From Ananas comosus (Eukaryota; Streptophyta; Magnoliopsida; Poales; Bromeliaceae): a stretch of DNA of 64,000 nucleotides. This document shows positions 36,369 to 46,998 of the stretch, piece by piece (the stretch's first letter is position 1; every line of letters starts with the position of its first letter). The notes under the pieces are model-generated. The model did not search any database. It saw only the letters and a program-made list of their open reading frames with translations, and was not told where the DNA came from. The position numbers and the translations under genes are program-made. The DNA lies in assembly GCF_001540865.1 (NCBI RefSeq), contig NC_033640.1, positions 2,920,273 through 2,984,272 of the forward strand, written 5' to 3'.

Positions 36369-38750
36369 AACATATCACTTTTCCGTAAGTCGTGCCGAGT
36401 TCTGTCGAAATGTGCGGAACGCGGAGTGGAACGAGTTGGTATAGGTTAAAAGTGCATTGGAACCTATATAGATGTTAAAGGGACCCGAGAGAGTGAAATT
36501 GCAAAATCTGGCTAAGTCCCAGATTTTGGACTCTCGGGGATCGGTCCTTGAGGAGAGAGACCGGTCCCCGTATGCGTAGCCTGCCCAAGAAGCTCGAAAA
36601 TCGGCTAAGTCTTGAAAATCCAGGCTACGGGAACCAGTCCATGCGGGGAGAGACTGGTCCCCGTAGGTGGAAAGGTTGAGAAATGGCTAGTTGTGAAAAT
36701 GTTGCTCTCGGGAACCGGTCCCTGTGATGAGAGATCGGTCCCTGTGCGCGTAATCAGCCCAAGAAGAGTGGAAATTTGGCTAAGTCCTGAGAGGAGTGCT
36801 CTCGGGGACCGGTCCCTGCGGGGAGAGACCGGTCCCCGTATGCGAAATCTGCCCAGGTTGGGCTATTGAAAAAATGGAAAGTTGAGGGGTTTAAGTGCTA
36901 TTGTGACATGAGTTGAGTGTATAGAGGTGAGAGTTTGGGTTAGCTCTCATTTCCCTCACACCCAAACACAAAACCTCTCCCTCTCTCTCTCTAGAACCTT
37001 TTTTTCTCTCTTCCTTCTCTTAGAGCTTGGAGCAAGGAGGCTTTGAGGAGGAATCTTGGCGGAGAAGAAAGCCAAGTCAGGGGTGTAGCTTGCTTGAGTG
37101 CAAGTGTACAAGGAAAGCTTGGACTCCAAAAGTGAGTTCTCATGATTTGAGTTAGGGTTTTGGTTTGTTTCCTTCTAGCATACTTCTAGGAGATGATTAG
37201 AGGATTTCCCCCATGTTTCTCATGTGTAAGGACTAGAAATAGGGAAGATGATATTGTACAATGACCTAACTTTAAGATTTTTGGAGTTTGAGGTCGAAGC
37301 TTGGGTTTGATCTCATTTTAACCTAATTGGTAGGTCAACGAACGCGTTGGTGCGCTCGGCTCGGCGATACGACGAGCGTGCATGGAGAAATTGAAGAAAC
37401 AGCCTAAATCAGTGCAGATCATCGCAGCTCGCGGCGTACAAGTCTAAAAATTGTGGAAAATTGCATTTCGGCATCCTTGTATCACCAAAAGGTGGGGGGT
37501 GCTGTCCGGAAACACCGGATTTCTTTCTATGTCTATGTCACTTTATTTGAGCATCTTGTATCATTGCATTCTTGCATATAGGGTAGTTTATTATGTGTGC
37601 TTAATTGAATTGCATTTAGATGCTAAAGGAACATGTGAATGATGAAGCACCATGAGGACTTGTATGTGAGAACCCTATGTGCATGTGAATGCGAGAAAAG
37701 ACTTGGACAATAGTAAATGAGGGTGCCATTGACATTAGTGACCAGATTGGCACCGAGAATGTAAACGACTAAACAAGGTTTAGCTTATTATGGCATCTGG
37801 ACCATTGTGGCTTTGTGCATTGAGACAGGTTTGGCAAGATTTTCTCAAATTGAGGATTGGATCGTACTCACACTAGCTTTGGCTTGAGGAAGGTAGCTCC
37901 TCCTCAAGCGGTGTACTCTGGAGTGTAGACACCACGGGGAGCAGGCCCGTCATTGTTCCCTCGGGCGGTAGTGCTAGTAGCCTCCCCCGGTAGACGGGAA
38001 TTGTGGTTCGTGAGTTTGGAGTGAACCAAGAGTACTGCGGGATGATTGGATAAAGGCCAAAAGAAAAGAAAATAAACGAGAAAGGGCATACATGCATAAT
38101 TATCATGTACAGGTATATCTATCTATCTATGGATTGTTTTCTTGCAGGCATTGTAATAGTTTTGCATTAGTTGGTTTGCAAGCTATCGTTTCTTGAATTA
38201 CATATACCTGAAATAGACCTAGTGGGTGAGTCGGCGCGGTCGGTGGCCGAACCCACTGGGAACTTCGTTCTAATTCTCATTACCACTAACCTTGCAGATC
38301 CGTGCGCGAGCGGGGCGGCGGAGGGTCGAGGCAAGGGTATCGCGCCGTAGATAGCGGCCCTCGGAGTTTTAGGCATACCCTATATTTTGAGTATTCAACT
38401 TTTGTATGTTGAACTGGTAATGTAAATGAAGTAAACCTTATATTTTGGTTAAAGGCCAATGTGATGTAAAATAAATGTAAAAGAATGAATGTAAATGAAT
38501 GGTTTACTTGTGTTTGATTCAAAGGAAATCAAATGACTTGTATGTTGAATGCTTAAATAGTTTCGATACTTTCACTTGTGGTTATGTTATTTTTTGCCCT
38601 TGTGCAAACCTTATATATCTTGTAATCTCCTTGTTGAATTGCTTGTAATATACATGTTGTTGGAGCCTTGGGCAGACAGGGGAGGTGCTGTCCGTTCGGC
38701 GTCTGTTCGTGTGCCCGAACCGACCAAATTGGCGGCTCTGAGGCGTGACA
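36366..38750 (+). repeat. 5' LTR of the family A Gypsy
   Basis: 2385 bases, TGTAACATATCAC to AGGCGTGACA. It is homologous to the solo LTRs at 14587-17051 and (inverted) 56276-58484, and to 43196-44600. Confidence 0.93.
36520..36850. repeat. ACCGGTCC palindrome array in the LTR
   Basis: Four diverged units spaced about 75-110 bases apart. Each holds paired GGTCC(C/T) / GGACCGGTCCC palindromes around a GGGGAGAGA or similar spacer. It lies upstream of the LTR's presumed transcription start, the CT-rich region at about 36960-37020. Confidence 0.75.
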
Positions 38751-38757
38751 GATATGG

Positions 38758-38768
38758 TGGTATCAGAG
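38758..38768 (+). other. Gypsy primer-binding site
   Basis: TGGTATCAGAG, complementary to the 3' end of initiator methionine tRNA, lies 7 bases after the 5' LTR. Confidence 0.8.
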
Positions 38769-39090
38769 TGATGTAAAAGCAAATGTCTAGGATGGACTTA
38801 GGGACCTTAGGATTGGAAACCTTAGGAACTTAGGACACGTATGACGTAGACTTGGAGATACGAAGGCTAATGGATTGGGTCATAATTAGAACTTCTCTAA
38901 AAGGAGTTACAGAAGAATTCAAGTGCTTATTGTTTTCTTCTTGAAGTGTTATGTAGGCGGCCGACTACATGACGCCAAGAGTTGAAAATGAACATACACT
39001 TGTTTGCTTTCGCTTAATTGGGTAGCTATTTGGAACGTGTAAGAGTTACGCGTGTCGAGTATTAACGCGTGTGTTATGTTTCAGGAACAG

Positions 39091-40230
39091 ATGTCCCCGA
39101 GACGTTATACACGTCGGTCTGCTTCGGCATTGCCTGATGAGGTGCCATAGCAAGCAAGATTTGATGAAGTCCGAGAGTTACAGGCCCAAGTAGCAGCTTT
39201 GGCTGGGGCTATACGACAACAAGGAAAGCAGATAGGATGGCTCCATAAGTTGGTAGCTCGACAGGCGGCGGCGGCTGCACCTGTACCTCAGGACCCGCCC
39301 GCACCTGTAGCACCTACTCCGGTGGCGGCGGCACCGGTGACAGCTATTCCTCCGATGGCTTCGGGTTCTTCGGCTCCTATTCCGGAGGTACTTGAGGCCG
39401 AGCAGGAGCGGTCGTTGGCGGTGTTGATAGCCTTTAAGCAGTTTAATCCTCCGACCTTTTTGGGTGATGTGAAGGACCCATGGTTGATGGAATCGTGGCT
39501 TTCTGCGATGGAGGCGTTGTTCGAGGATATCTACACCCTCGAGAAGGATAAGGTTCGTCTGGCGGCTCACTGTTTAGAAGGGCCGGCTCGATTATGGTGG
39601 ACGCGAGTAAAGAATGGTCGGTCTTTGGATCCGGCTACTATGTCTTGGGAGACGTTCCGGGAGATCCTGTTAATGGAGTATTTTCCAGAAAGCGACAAGT
39701 GGAAGATCAAGGAGGACTTTTGCAAGTTAAGGCAAGGAAATTGATCGGTGCGGGAGTATGAAAGGGAGTTTTCGCACATAGTTGATTGTGTTTCGGGCTT
39801 GGTTCATGGAGACCGGGATCGAGCGGAAGTCTTTGAGCGCGGGTTGTGGCCGAAAATATTCAAGACTATTCATGCGCTCCGGCTGAAGACCTACGAGGAG
39901 GTACTCGATCGCGCGTTGTGGGTAGAGCGCGGCAACGCCATTGCGCGCGAGGAACGCGAGGCGTTTGAAAGGGACAAGGACAAGGAAAAGTTCAAGAAGC
40001 GACCGACTGGTGGTTCCGGAGGGCAGTCGAGTTCTAAGTGACCCCCTTGGTACCCAAGATCGTAGTGGCGTGGAGGCAGACTCCAGCCAAGGAGTCAGAC
40101 GACTTCCTTTCCGTGTGTGATCTGCGGCGGAAATCACAAGCCGAGTGATTGTTCTCAACGTGACGGGAGATATTTCCGATGCGGCCAAGCGGGACACATG
40201 AGTTGGGATTGCCCGAGCGGTGCGTCACCT
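39091..40230 (+). pseudogene. Family A Gypsy gag
   Basis: Starts MSPRRYTRRSASALPDEV at 39091, then meets a stop near 39147. In the same frame come an alanine/proline-rich segment, the capsid block FNPPTFLGDVKDPWLMESWL and EGPARLWWTRVKN, a stop at 39742, then VREYEREFSHIVDCVSGL to 40041. After a frame change a CCHC knuckle, FRCGQAGHMSWDCP, lies at about 40175-40215. The domain order is that of Gypsy gag; in-frame stops and the shift make it non-coding. Confidence 0.9.
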
Positions 40231-41850
40231 GCTCCGTCAGCTACTTCGGCTCAGTATGCTCCACGACAGCTTGCAGGACTGCCACCTGCTATGTCGGCTG
40301 GGAGCGCGTCGTCATCGCGTCAGCAGAGGGATCACGTGCACCGAGTGGGCGAGTTTTCGCCACTCAGGTGGAGGAGCAGCCTACCGTACCCGACGATGTC
40401 GTGGCAGGTATTATTCTGATTAATGGTGTTAGAGCAAGAGCATTATTTGACACTGGTGCATCACATTCATTTATTGGTGCATCGTTTGCTAAGACTCATG
40501 GCATGGAGATAGTGCATAATTATGATTACTGGTGGGTTAACGCACTAGAACATTCGTTTAGAGTTCACGAGGAGTGCTTAGCTTGTCCGATTCAGATCGG
40601 CGAATGGATCATGCCGGCGAACTTGCTAGTGTCGAAGCAGATGTGGGGATTTGATGTCATCTTGGGAGTTAATTGGCTCTCCAAGTACTATGCCAGCATT
40701 GACTGTGACAGTAAGGTGATTACTTTTCGTGAGCCTGGTCAAGAGGATTTGGTGTACCAAGTGTGCAAAAGCTCGCGCTTCGCGGCGACTGTGTCGGCGG
40801 CGAGGGTGAGGAAGATAATCAAAGGCGGATGTGTGGCCTTTTTGGCAACCATGATAGAGGCTCAGAAGGAACACCCTGAACTTGGAAATATCCGAGTTGC
40901 GTGTGAATTTCCGGATGTGTTTCCGGCAGAGTTACCGGGATTGCCACCAAATTGAGAGATCGAGTTCGTTATTGACTTGGTTCCCGGAGCGGCGTCAGTT
41001 TCGAAGGCTCCGTATAGAATGGCACCGGCGGAGCTTAAGGAGTTAAAGGCCCAATTACAGGACTTGCTCGACAAAGGCTTTGTTAGGCCGAGCGTGTCAC
41101 CGTAGGTAGCTCCGGTGCTGTTTGTAAAGAAGAAGTACGGTACACTTTAACTCTGTGTTGATTATCGCGAGTTGAATAAAGTGACAATCAAGAACAAATA
41201 CCCGTTGCCGAGAATAGACGACCTGTTTGATCAATTGCAAGGGTCGCGGGTATACCCAAAGATAGACCTTCAGTTGGGATATCACCAGTTGAGGATTCGG
41301 CAGGAGGATGTGCACAAAACGGCGTACCGCACGCGGTATGGCCACTACAAGTTTACGGTAATGCCGTTTGGGCTTACGAATGCCCCGACAGCATTTATGG
41401 ACTTGATGAATCAGGTCTTTCGACCGCTATTGGACAAGTGCGTCGTGGTGTTTATCGACGACGTATTGGTGTACTCGCGGAGTGAAGAAGAGCACGTGGA
41501 ACATCTAAGAACCGTGTTGAAAATACTCCTGAACGAGAAGCTTTATGCTAAATTGAAGAAGTGCGAGTTTTGGCTTTTGGAGGTAACCTTCTTAGGCCAT
41601 GTGATATCCGGGAGTGGAGTCTCAGTGGATCCAAGAAAGATTGAGGCGATTCAAGATTGGCCTCATCCGACAAGTGTGGCGGAAGTCCGCAGTTTCCTCA
41701 GATTGGCGGGTTATTATCGGCGTTTTGTGGAGGGGTTTACGAAGTTCACTCCTCTCACACGCCTTACGCACAAAGGAGTAAGATTTGATTGGGGCGACGG
41801 TTGCAACCAAAGCTTCCAAGAGTTGAAAGAGAAGTTGACCTCGACCCGGT
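40231..41850 (+). pseudogene. Family A Gypsy protease and reverse transcriptase
   Basis: The retropepsin-type protease has the active-site triplet in ALFDTGASHSFIG (about 40437). RT begins after a stop near 40953. Seen in order are [13 protein letters not shown], a stop near 41103, [42 protein letters not shown] and the active-site block [11 protein letters not shown] near 41455. Then come FLGHVIS and the thumb region. The FIDD form of the YXDD box is normal for Gypsy RT. A frame change near 41845 breaks the link to RNase H. Confidence 0.92.
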
Positions 41851-42554
41851 ATTTGCGTTGCCGACGCCGGGAGAGAGCTTCGTGGTGTACAGTGATGCTT
41901 CCTATAGTGGTCTCGGGTGTGTTCTTATGCAAAATGGGCGAGACATTTCTTATGCTTCGTGCCAATTGAAAAGCTACGAGAAGAACTGTCCGGTACATGA
42001 TCTTGAGTTAGCGGCGGTCATTTTCGAGCTAAAGCAATGGAGGCACTATCTTTACGGTGAGCATTGTGAGGTGTATACCGATCACAAGAGCCTCAAGTAT
42101 TTATTCACCCAGAAAGAGTTAAATATGCGGCAGTGGCGGTGGTTGGAGTTGTTGAAGGATTATGACCTTACTATCCTATACCACCCCAGGAAAGCTAATG
42201 TCGTTGCCGATGCACTAAGTAGGAAATTTGTGGAGAACTTGGAGACGACGATTACTAGCCAACCGTTGTTGCAAATGGGAATGCAACGGTTTGGATTGGA
42301 AGTAGTGGCGCCGGACGTTCCGACTATCTTGGCAGCACTAGTGGTTCGACCGACCTTATTGGAGCGAATCAAGGAGCGGCAAGTTGATGATCCGTATCTC
42401 CAAAAAGTGCGGAATGACGTTGACGGCGGACGCCCCGGCGACTTCGGCGTGGGGCCTGGCGGTGCACTTCGGTTCAGAAACCGGTTGTGTGTGCCTAGGG
42501 ACGATGAAATTCGCAAGATGGTGTTGCAAGAGGCGCATCGTTCCCGGGTGGCAC
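41851..42554 (+). pseudogene. Family A Gypsy RNase H
   Basis: [17 protein letters not shown] carries the first catalytic Asp, [18 protein letters not shown] the Glu, and [12 protein letters not shown] the next Asp. [14 protein letters not shown] ends the domain near 42220. The connection to integrase follows. The frame is open to about 42574 but is separated from RT by a frameshift. Confidence 0.92.
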
Positions 42555-43195
42555 TAAGATATACAAGGATCTAAAGTTACATTATTGGTGGCCGGGTATG
42601 AAGAAAGACATTGGGGAGTTTGTGGCGCAGTGTTTGACGTACCAACAAGTAAAGGCCGAGCGTCGATTTTCCGCGGGAAAGTTGCAAAGCTTACCAATCC
42701 CTGTGTGGAAATGGAAGGACATAACGATGGACTTTGTGGTTGTACTACCCCGATCGCAAGCTGGACATGATGCCATATGGGTGGTTGTGGACCGTTTGAC
42801 GAAGGCGGCTCATTTCTTGCCGATTCACACCACGTGGTCAGGAGACAAGTTAGCACAGGTCTACTTAGATGAGGTAGTGAGTTGCATGGGGTTCCATTAT
42901 CGATTGTGTCAGATCGAGACTCCCGGTTCACTTCTCGTTTCTGGAAGAGCTTGCAGGATGCTCTAAGCACGCAGCTCGATTTCAATACGGCGTTTCATTC
43001 TCAGACTGATGGTCAGTCAGAGAGGACAATTCATATACTCGAGGATATGTTGCGAGCGTGTATACTCGATTACAATGGAGGGTGGCATGAGCATTTGCCG
43101 ATGGCGGAGTTCGCTTACAAAAATAGTTATCAAGAAAGTATAGCAATGGCGCCATTTGAGGCACTTTATAGACGTAAGTGTTGCTCTCCTATCCA
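42555..43195 (+). pseudogene. Family A Gypsy integrase, truncated
   Basis: A small deletion and frame change near 42548 remove part of the zinc-binding start. The core then reads DIGEFVAQCLTYQQVKAE, WKDITMDFVVVLPRS, DRLTKAAHFLP, another frame change near 42900, [18 protein letters not shown], and stops being integrase at SPIHW near 43195. The C-terminal domain and any chromodomain are lost, because the next bases belong to the middle of the LTR. Confidence 0.9.
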
Positions 43196-44600
43196 TTGGT
43201 GCGCTCGGTTCGGCGATACAACGAGCGTGCGCGGAGAAATTGAAGAAACAGCCTAAATCGGTACAGATCGTCGCAGCTCGCGGCGTACATGTCTAAAAAT
43301 TATGAAAAATTGCATTTCGGCATCCTTGTATCACTAAAATGTGGGGGGTGCTGTCCAGAAACACCAGATTTCTTTCTATGTCTATGTCACTTTATTTGAG
43401 CATCTTGTATCATTACATTCTTGCATATAGGGTAGCTTATTATGTGTGCTTAATTGAATTGCATTTAGATGCTAAAGGAACATGTGAATGATGAAGCACT
43501 ATAAGGACTTGTATGTGAGAACCCTATGTGCATGTGAATGCGAGAAAAGACTTGGACAATAGTAAATGAGGGTGGCATTGACATTAGTGACTAGATTGGC
43601 ACCGAGAATGTAAACGACTAATCAAGGTTTAGCTTATTGTGGCATCTGGACCATTGTGGCTTTGTGCATTGAGACAGGTTTGACAAGATTTCCTCAAATT
43701 GAGGATTAGATCGGACTCACACTAGCTTTGGCTTGAGAAAGGTAGCTCCTCCTCAAGCGGTGTACTCCGGAGTGTAGACACCACGGGGAGCGGCCCCGTC
43801 ATTGTTCCCTCGGGCGGTAGTGCTAGTAGCCTCCCCCCGTGGACGGGAATTATGGTTCGTGAGTTTGGGGTGAACCAAGAGTACCCCAGAATGATTGGAT
43901 AAAGGCCAAAAGAAAAAGAAAATAAATGAGAAAGGGCATACATGCATAATTATCATGTACTGGTATATCTATCTATCTGTGGATTATTTTCTTGCAGGCA
44001 TTGTAATAGTTTTGCATTAGTTGGTTTGCAATCTATCGTTTCTTGAATTACATATGCCTGAAATAGACCTAGTGGGCGAGTCGGCGCGGTCGGTGGCCGA
44101 ACCCACTGGAAACTTCGTTCTAGTTCTCATTACCACTAACCCTGCAGATCCGTGCGCGAGCGGGGCGGCGGAGGATCGAGGCAAGGGTATCGTGCCGTAG
44201 ATAGCGGCCCTCGGAGTTTTAGGCACACCCTATATTTTGAGTATTCAACTTTTGTATGTTGAACTGGTAATGTAAATGATGTAAACCCTATATTTTGGTT
44301 AAAGGCCAATGTGATGTAAAATGAATGTAAACGAATGAATGTAAATGAATGGTTTACTTGTGTTTGATTCAAAGGAAATCAAATGACTTGTATGTTGAAT
44401 GCTTAGATAGTTTCAATGCTTTCACTTGTGGTTATGTTGTTGTTTGCTCTCGTGCAAACCTTGTATATCTTGTAATCTCCTTATTGAATTGCTTGTAATA
44501 TACATGTTGTTCGAGCCCTGGGCGGACAGGGGAAGTGCTGTCCGTTCGGCATCTGTTCGCCTGCCCGAACCGACCAAATTGGCGGCCCCGGGGCGTGACA
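43196..44600 (+). repeat. Truncated 3' LTR of the family A Gypsy
   Basis: Matches the 5' LTR from about 37345 to its end almost base for base. The first 980 or so bases of the LTR are missing because of the deletion that starts in integrase. It ends GGGGCGTGACA before a TA tract. Confidence 0.93.
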
Positions 44601-44775
44601 TATATATATAGAGAGCAGGACTGCTGTGCTCTCAGGAGCACGGAGGCCTCCATGCTTCTTAGCCGTTTTCGATGATGGAATTTCCGAATCGACGATCGGC
44701 TCCGTTAGACTTGATCTAGCGTATTTGAAGTTTCTAGAAAATAATTTTTGCGATTTTTCGATATCATTTACCTAG
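44601..44775. mobile_element. Half of a fold-back MITE, cut at an N
   Basis: GCTCTCAGGAGCACGGAGG, then TTTTCGATGATGGA and CGACGATCGGCTCCGTTAGA, match one arm and part of the core of the fold-back family up to ATTTACCTAG. The sequence is then cut by the N at 44776. The second arm is absent. Confidence 0.75.
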
Positions 44776-45774
44776 NTGGGTGAAGTTTTGCCTGCTAGAT
44801 ACTGGTGCCATGTGTGTGCCGACTTCGTCAATCCGATAATGGAAGCCGAGATCAAGTGCCCCTTCTGCGACGGCGGCTTCGTCGAAGAATTGGATCGCGA
44901 GGATGTCGAAACCGCCTCCGAGCTACGATCCGATCGAGCCCTCTCTCTATGGGCCCCCATCTTGATGGGGATGGTCTCTTCGAGAAATTCGAGATCCCGG
45001 CGAGAGGAGGAGGAGGAAGAGGAGGGCGACTCCGACCACGAGTTCGACGACTTCACCGCGAACCGAGCAAGGACCTCTGCGATGCTCCAGCTGATACAAA
45101 GCATTCGCGGGGTCCGCGAGGGCGAGAGGAGGGGGAGAGACAGGGAGAGAGCGAGAGAGAGGAGAAGTGGTCGGAGCGCGATCGCCTTCGATTCTCTCAA
45201 CGAGGCAATATTTCTCCAAGGATCGTTCGGATCTGATGATAATTCGGGTGATTCTTCTTTTCCGTTCGGGAACTACTTTATCGAATCGGGTTTTGACCTC
45301 TTGTTGCAACATTTGGCGGAAAACGACCCTAATTGTCACGGTACACCTCCCGCTAAGAAGGAGGCGGTGGAAGCATTGCCTATGGTGAAAGTTGCCGAAG
45401 TTATGAGTTGTTCGGTTTGTTTAGATGATTTTGAGAAGGGGTCGGTGGCGAAGGAGATGCCGTGTAAGCATAAGTTCCACAAAGATTGCATCTTGCCATG
45501 GCTCGAGCTGCATAGTTCGTGCCCCGTTTGTAGGTTTCAGCTCCCCGCCGATGAGTTAAAGGATTCAAATGGGTCTAACAATGGAAGGAGAGTAGAGAGT
45601 AATAGTAGCGAAGATGGAAGTGGAGGGAATAGTAATAGAGGATATCTTCCTGTTCTATGGCCTTTCAATGGGGTATTCGCGCAATCGGGGTCTCGTAATG
45701 GAGGAAACTCCTCCTCTAATCCATCATCGTCATCTTCTACTTACGGGAGTAATTCGACTGCTGAGGAAAACTAG
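44776..45774 (+). CDS. RING-H2 E3 ubiquitin-protein ligase (RING1-like)
   Basis: A single-exon gene of about 332 codons that would transfer ubiquitin from an E2 to target proteins. Near the N-terminus is a zinc-ribbon with the two CxxC pairs CHVC and CPFC, typical of plant RING1-like ligases. Then come RALSLWAPILMGM, an acidic stretch, an Arg/Glu-rich coiled region, and GFDLLLQHLAENDPN. The RING-H2 (about residues 213-255) keeps all eight ligands: CSVC, CKHKFHKDC and CPVC, with the E2-contact Trp in ILPWLELHSSC. The tail is Ser/Asn/Gly-rich. No upstream ATG exists; NTG at 44776 is in frame and, if N is A, gives MGEVLPARYW, which fits the family start. The 5' flank is transposon sequence. Confidence 0.9.
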   Translation, partial: XGEVLPARYWCHVCADFVNPIMEAEIKCPFCDGGFVEELDREDVETASELRSDRALSLWAPILMGMVSSRNSRSRREEEEEEEGDSDHEFDDFTANRARTSAMLQLIQSIRGVREGERRGRDRERARERRSGRSAIAFDSLNEAIFLQGSFGSDDNSGDSSFPFGNYFIESGFDLLLQHLAENDPNCHGTPPAKKEAVEALPMVKVAEVMSCSVCLDDFEKGSVAKEMPCKHKFHKDCILPWLELHSSCPVCRFQLPADELKDSNGSNNGRRVESNSSEDGSGGNSNRGYLPVLWPFNGVFAQSGSRNGGNSSSNPSSSSSTYGSNSTAEEN

Positions 45775-46355
45775 CACTGTTGAGAATCTGCGAGTTCCTA
45801 TCTCTGCAATCTTTTCTTGAAGTCGTTTAGCCTTTGTCGATATCAAACGGTGGCACGGAGTTATAGTCGTATATATACTCCGATATACATATCACGAAGC
45901 CACGCTTTTGTCAATGAGATCCGGTGAAGTTTGTGAAGCTGTATTTTTCTTCTTTTCTGCTTTGATACTGCTGTTCTTCTTCTGTACATAATCCTTTCCT
46001 AAATCTTAACTTTATTGGGATGAGTTTCTTTCCTTGTCTTATATTCGACTGCGCTTCGCACCGTGTTTCGTTTTTTGATGATTAGTATGTACGAAATGGC
46101 GACATACGGGCTGCGTAATTTGTTCTATGTTGTTCCTTGTTTCTTACTTCCAGGAGTTGGGGAAACAACATTCTCTGTAGGATTTGAATTGGTATTTTCC
46201 TCTGTATTTGTGAGGAGAGTAACCTCTTCATGATGAGTGTTTTGGTGAAGGTCTTATGTTTTGGAATAGATGCTATTGCACATTTTATTTTGCAAGGGAG
46301 AGGATATAAAAGTGTTCAATAGAAGTTTGAAAGAGTTCGTTTATATATATATATA
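45775..46355 (+). other. 3' flank of the RING gene
   Basis: T-rich sequence with the look of a 3' UTR and terminator region. No canonical AATAAA was found and no further gene is supported. Confidence 0.5.
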
Positions 46356-46781
46356 GTCCGGCTGGGATACTATCAATAGCACCAAGAACTTTGTGCTATC
46401 GAGTTTTCTACCGTTAGATTTAACCCTTTGACTATTTTTACCCGTTAGATTATACTATTCAACTAACCACCCAATCAACCCAAGGGAGCCCATGTCATCC
46501 TAACCACACATTTCTCAATCCAAGGGCTAAAAAACTAATATCACCAATATCTTGGTGCTATTGGGATACTATCGATAGCACCAAAGGCTTTGTGCTAACG
46601 AGTTTTATACCGCTAGATTTAACCCTTTGATTATTTTTATCCGTTAGATTATACTATTCAACTAACCACCCACTCAACCCTAAGAGGCCCACGTCATCCT
46701 AACCGCACATTTTTCAATCCAAGGGCTAAAAAACTAATAGTACCAATATCTTGGTGCTATTGATAGTATTCCAGCCTAGTT
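46356..46781. mobile_element. Fold-back MITE, dimeric copy
   Basis: The element starts GTCCGGCTGGGATACTATC and ends with the complement GATAGTATTCCAGCC. Inside, a unit of about 200 bases occurs twice in tandem (about 46366-46560 and 46567-46760), each with the same CACCAAG..TTTGTGCTA..CTTGGTGCTA hairpin ends. It is followed by TA and GA repeats. Confidence 0.75.
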
Positions 46782-46782
46782 C

Positions 46783-46841
<59 letters not shown>
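46783..46841. repeat. (TA)n-(GA)n microsatellite
   Basis: Perfect TA, then GA repeats, between two fold-back elements. Confidence 0.95.
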
Positions 46842-46842
<1 letters not shown>

Positions 46843-46843
<1 letters not shown>

Positions 46844-46998
46844 GAGCTAGATACTATCGATAGCAAACGAGCTCCGTTGCCACTCATTTGTTTTCGATGA
46901 TGGAGCTTCCAAATCGACGATCGGCACCGTTGAACATGATCTATACCACTTAAAGTGTTTACAAATCAAATTTCATACATTTTCGATATTGTTCTCTT
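46843..46998. mobile_element. Half of a fold-back MITE
   Basis: GATAGCAAACGAGCTCCGTTGCC and CGACGATCGGCACCGTTGAA match the left arm of copy 1 at 33970. The sequence then passes abruptly into LTR sequence of the Gypsy family B near 46999. The missing half was probably lost with the start of that LTR. Confidence 0.7.

Larger units (their letters stand above)
36366..44600 (+). mobile_element. Ty3-Gypsy element, family A
   Basis: A plus-strand element with a 2385-bp 5' LTR, methionine-tRNA primer site, gag, protease, RT, RNase H and integrase in Gypsy order, and a truncated 3' LTR. It is inserted in a TA microsatellite; TATAT can be read on both sides. The 3' part has a deletion running from inside the integrase into the middle of the 3' LTR, at about 43196. 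Gag and pol have many in-frame stops and several frameshifts. It is a dead copy, although the remaining LTR parts are very alike by eye. Confidence 0.92.
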
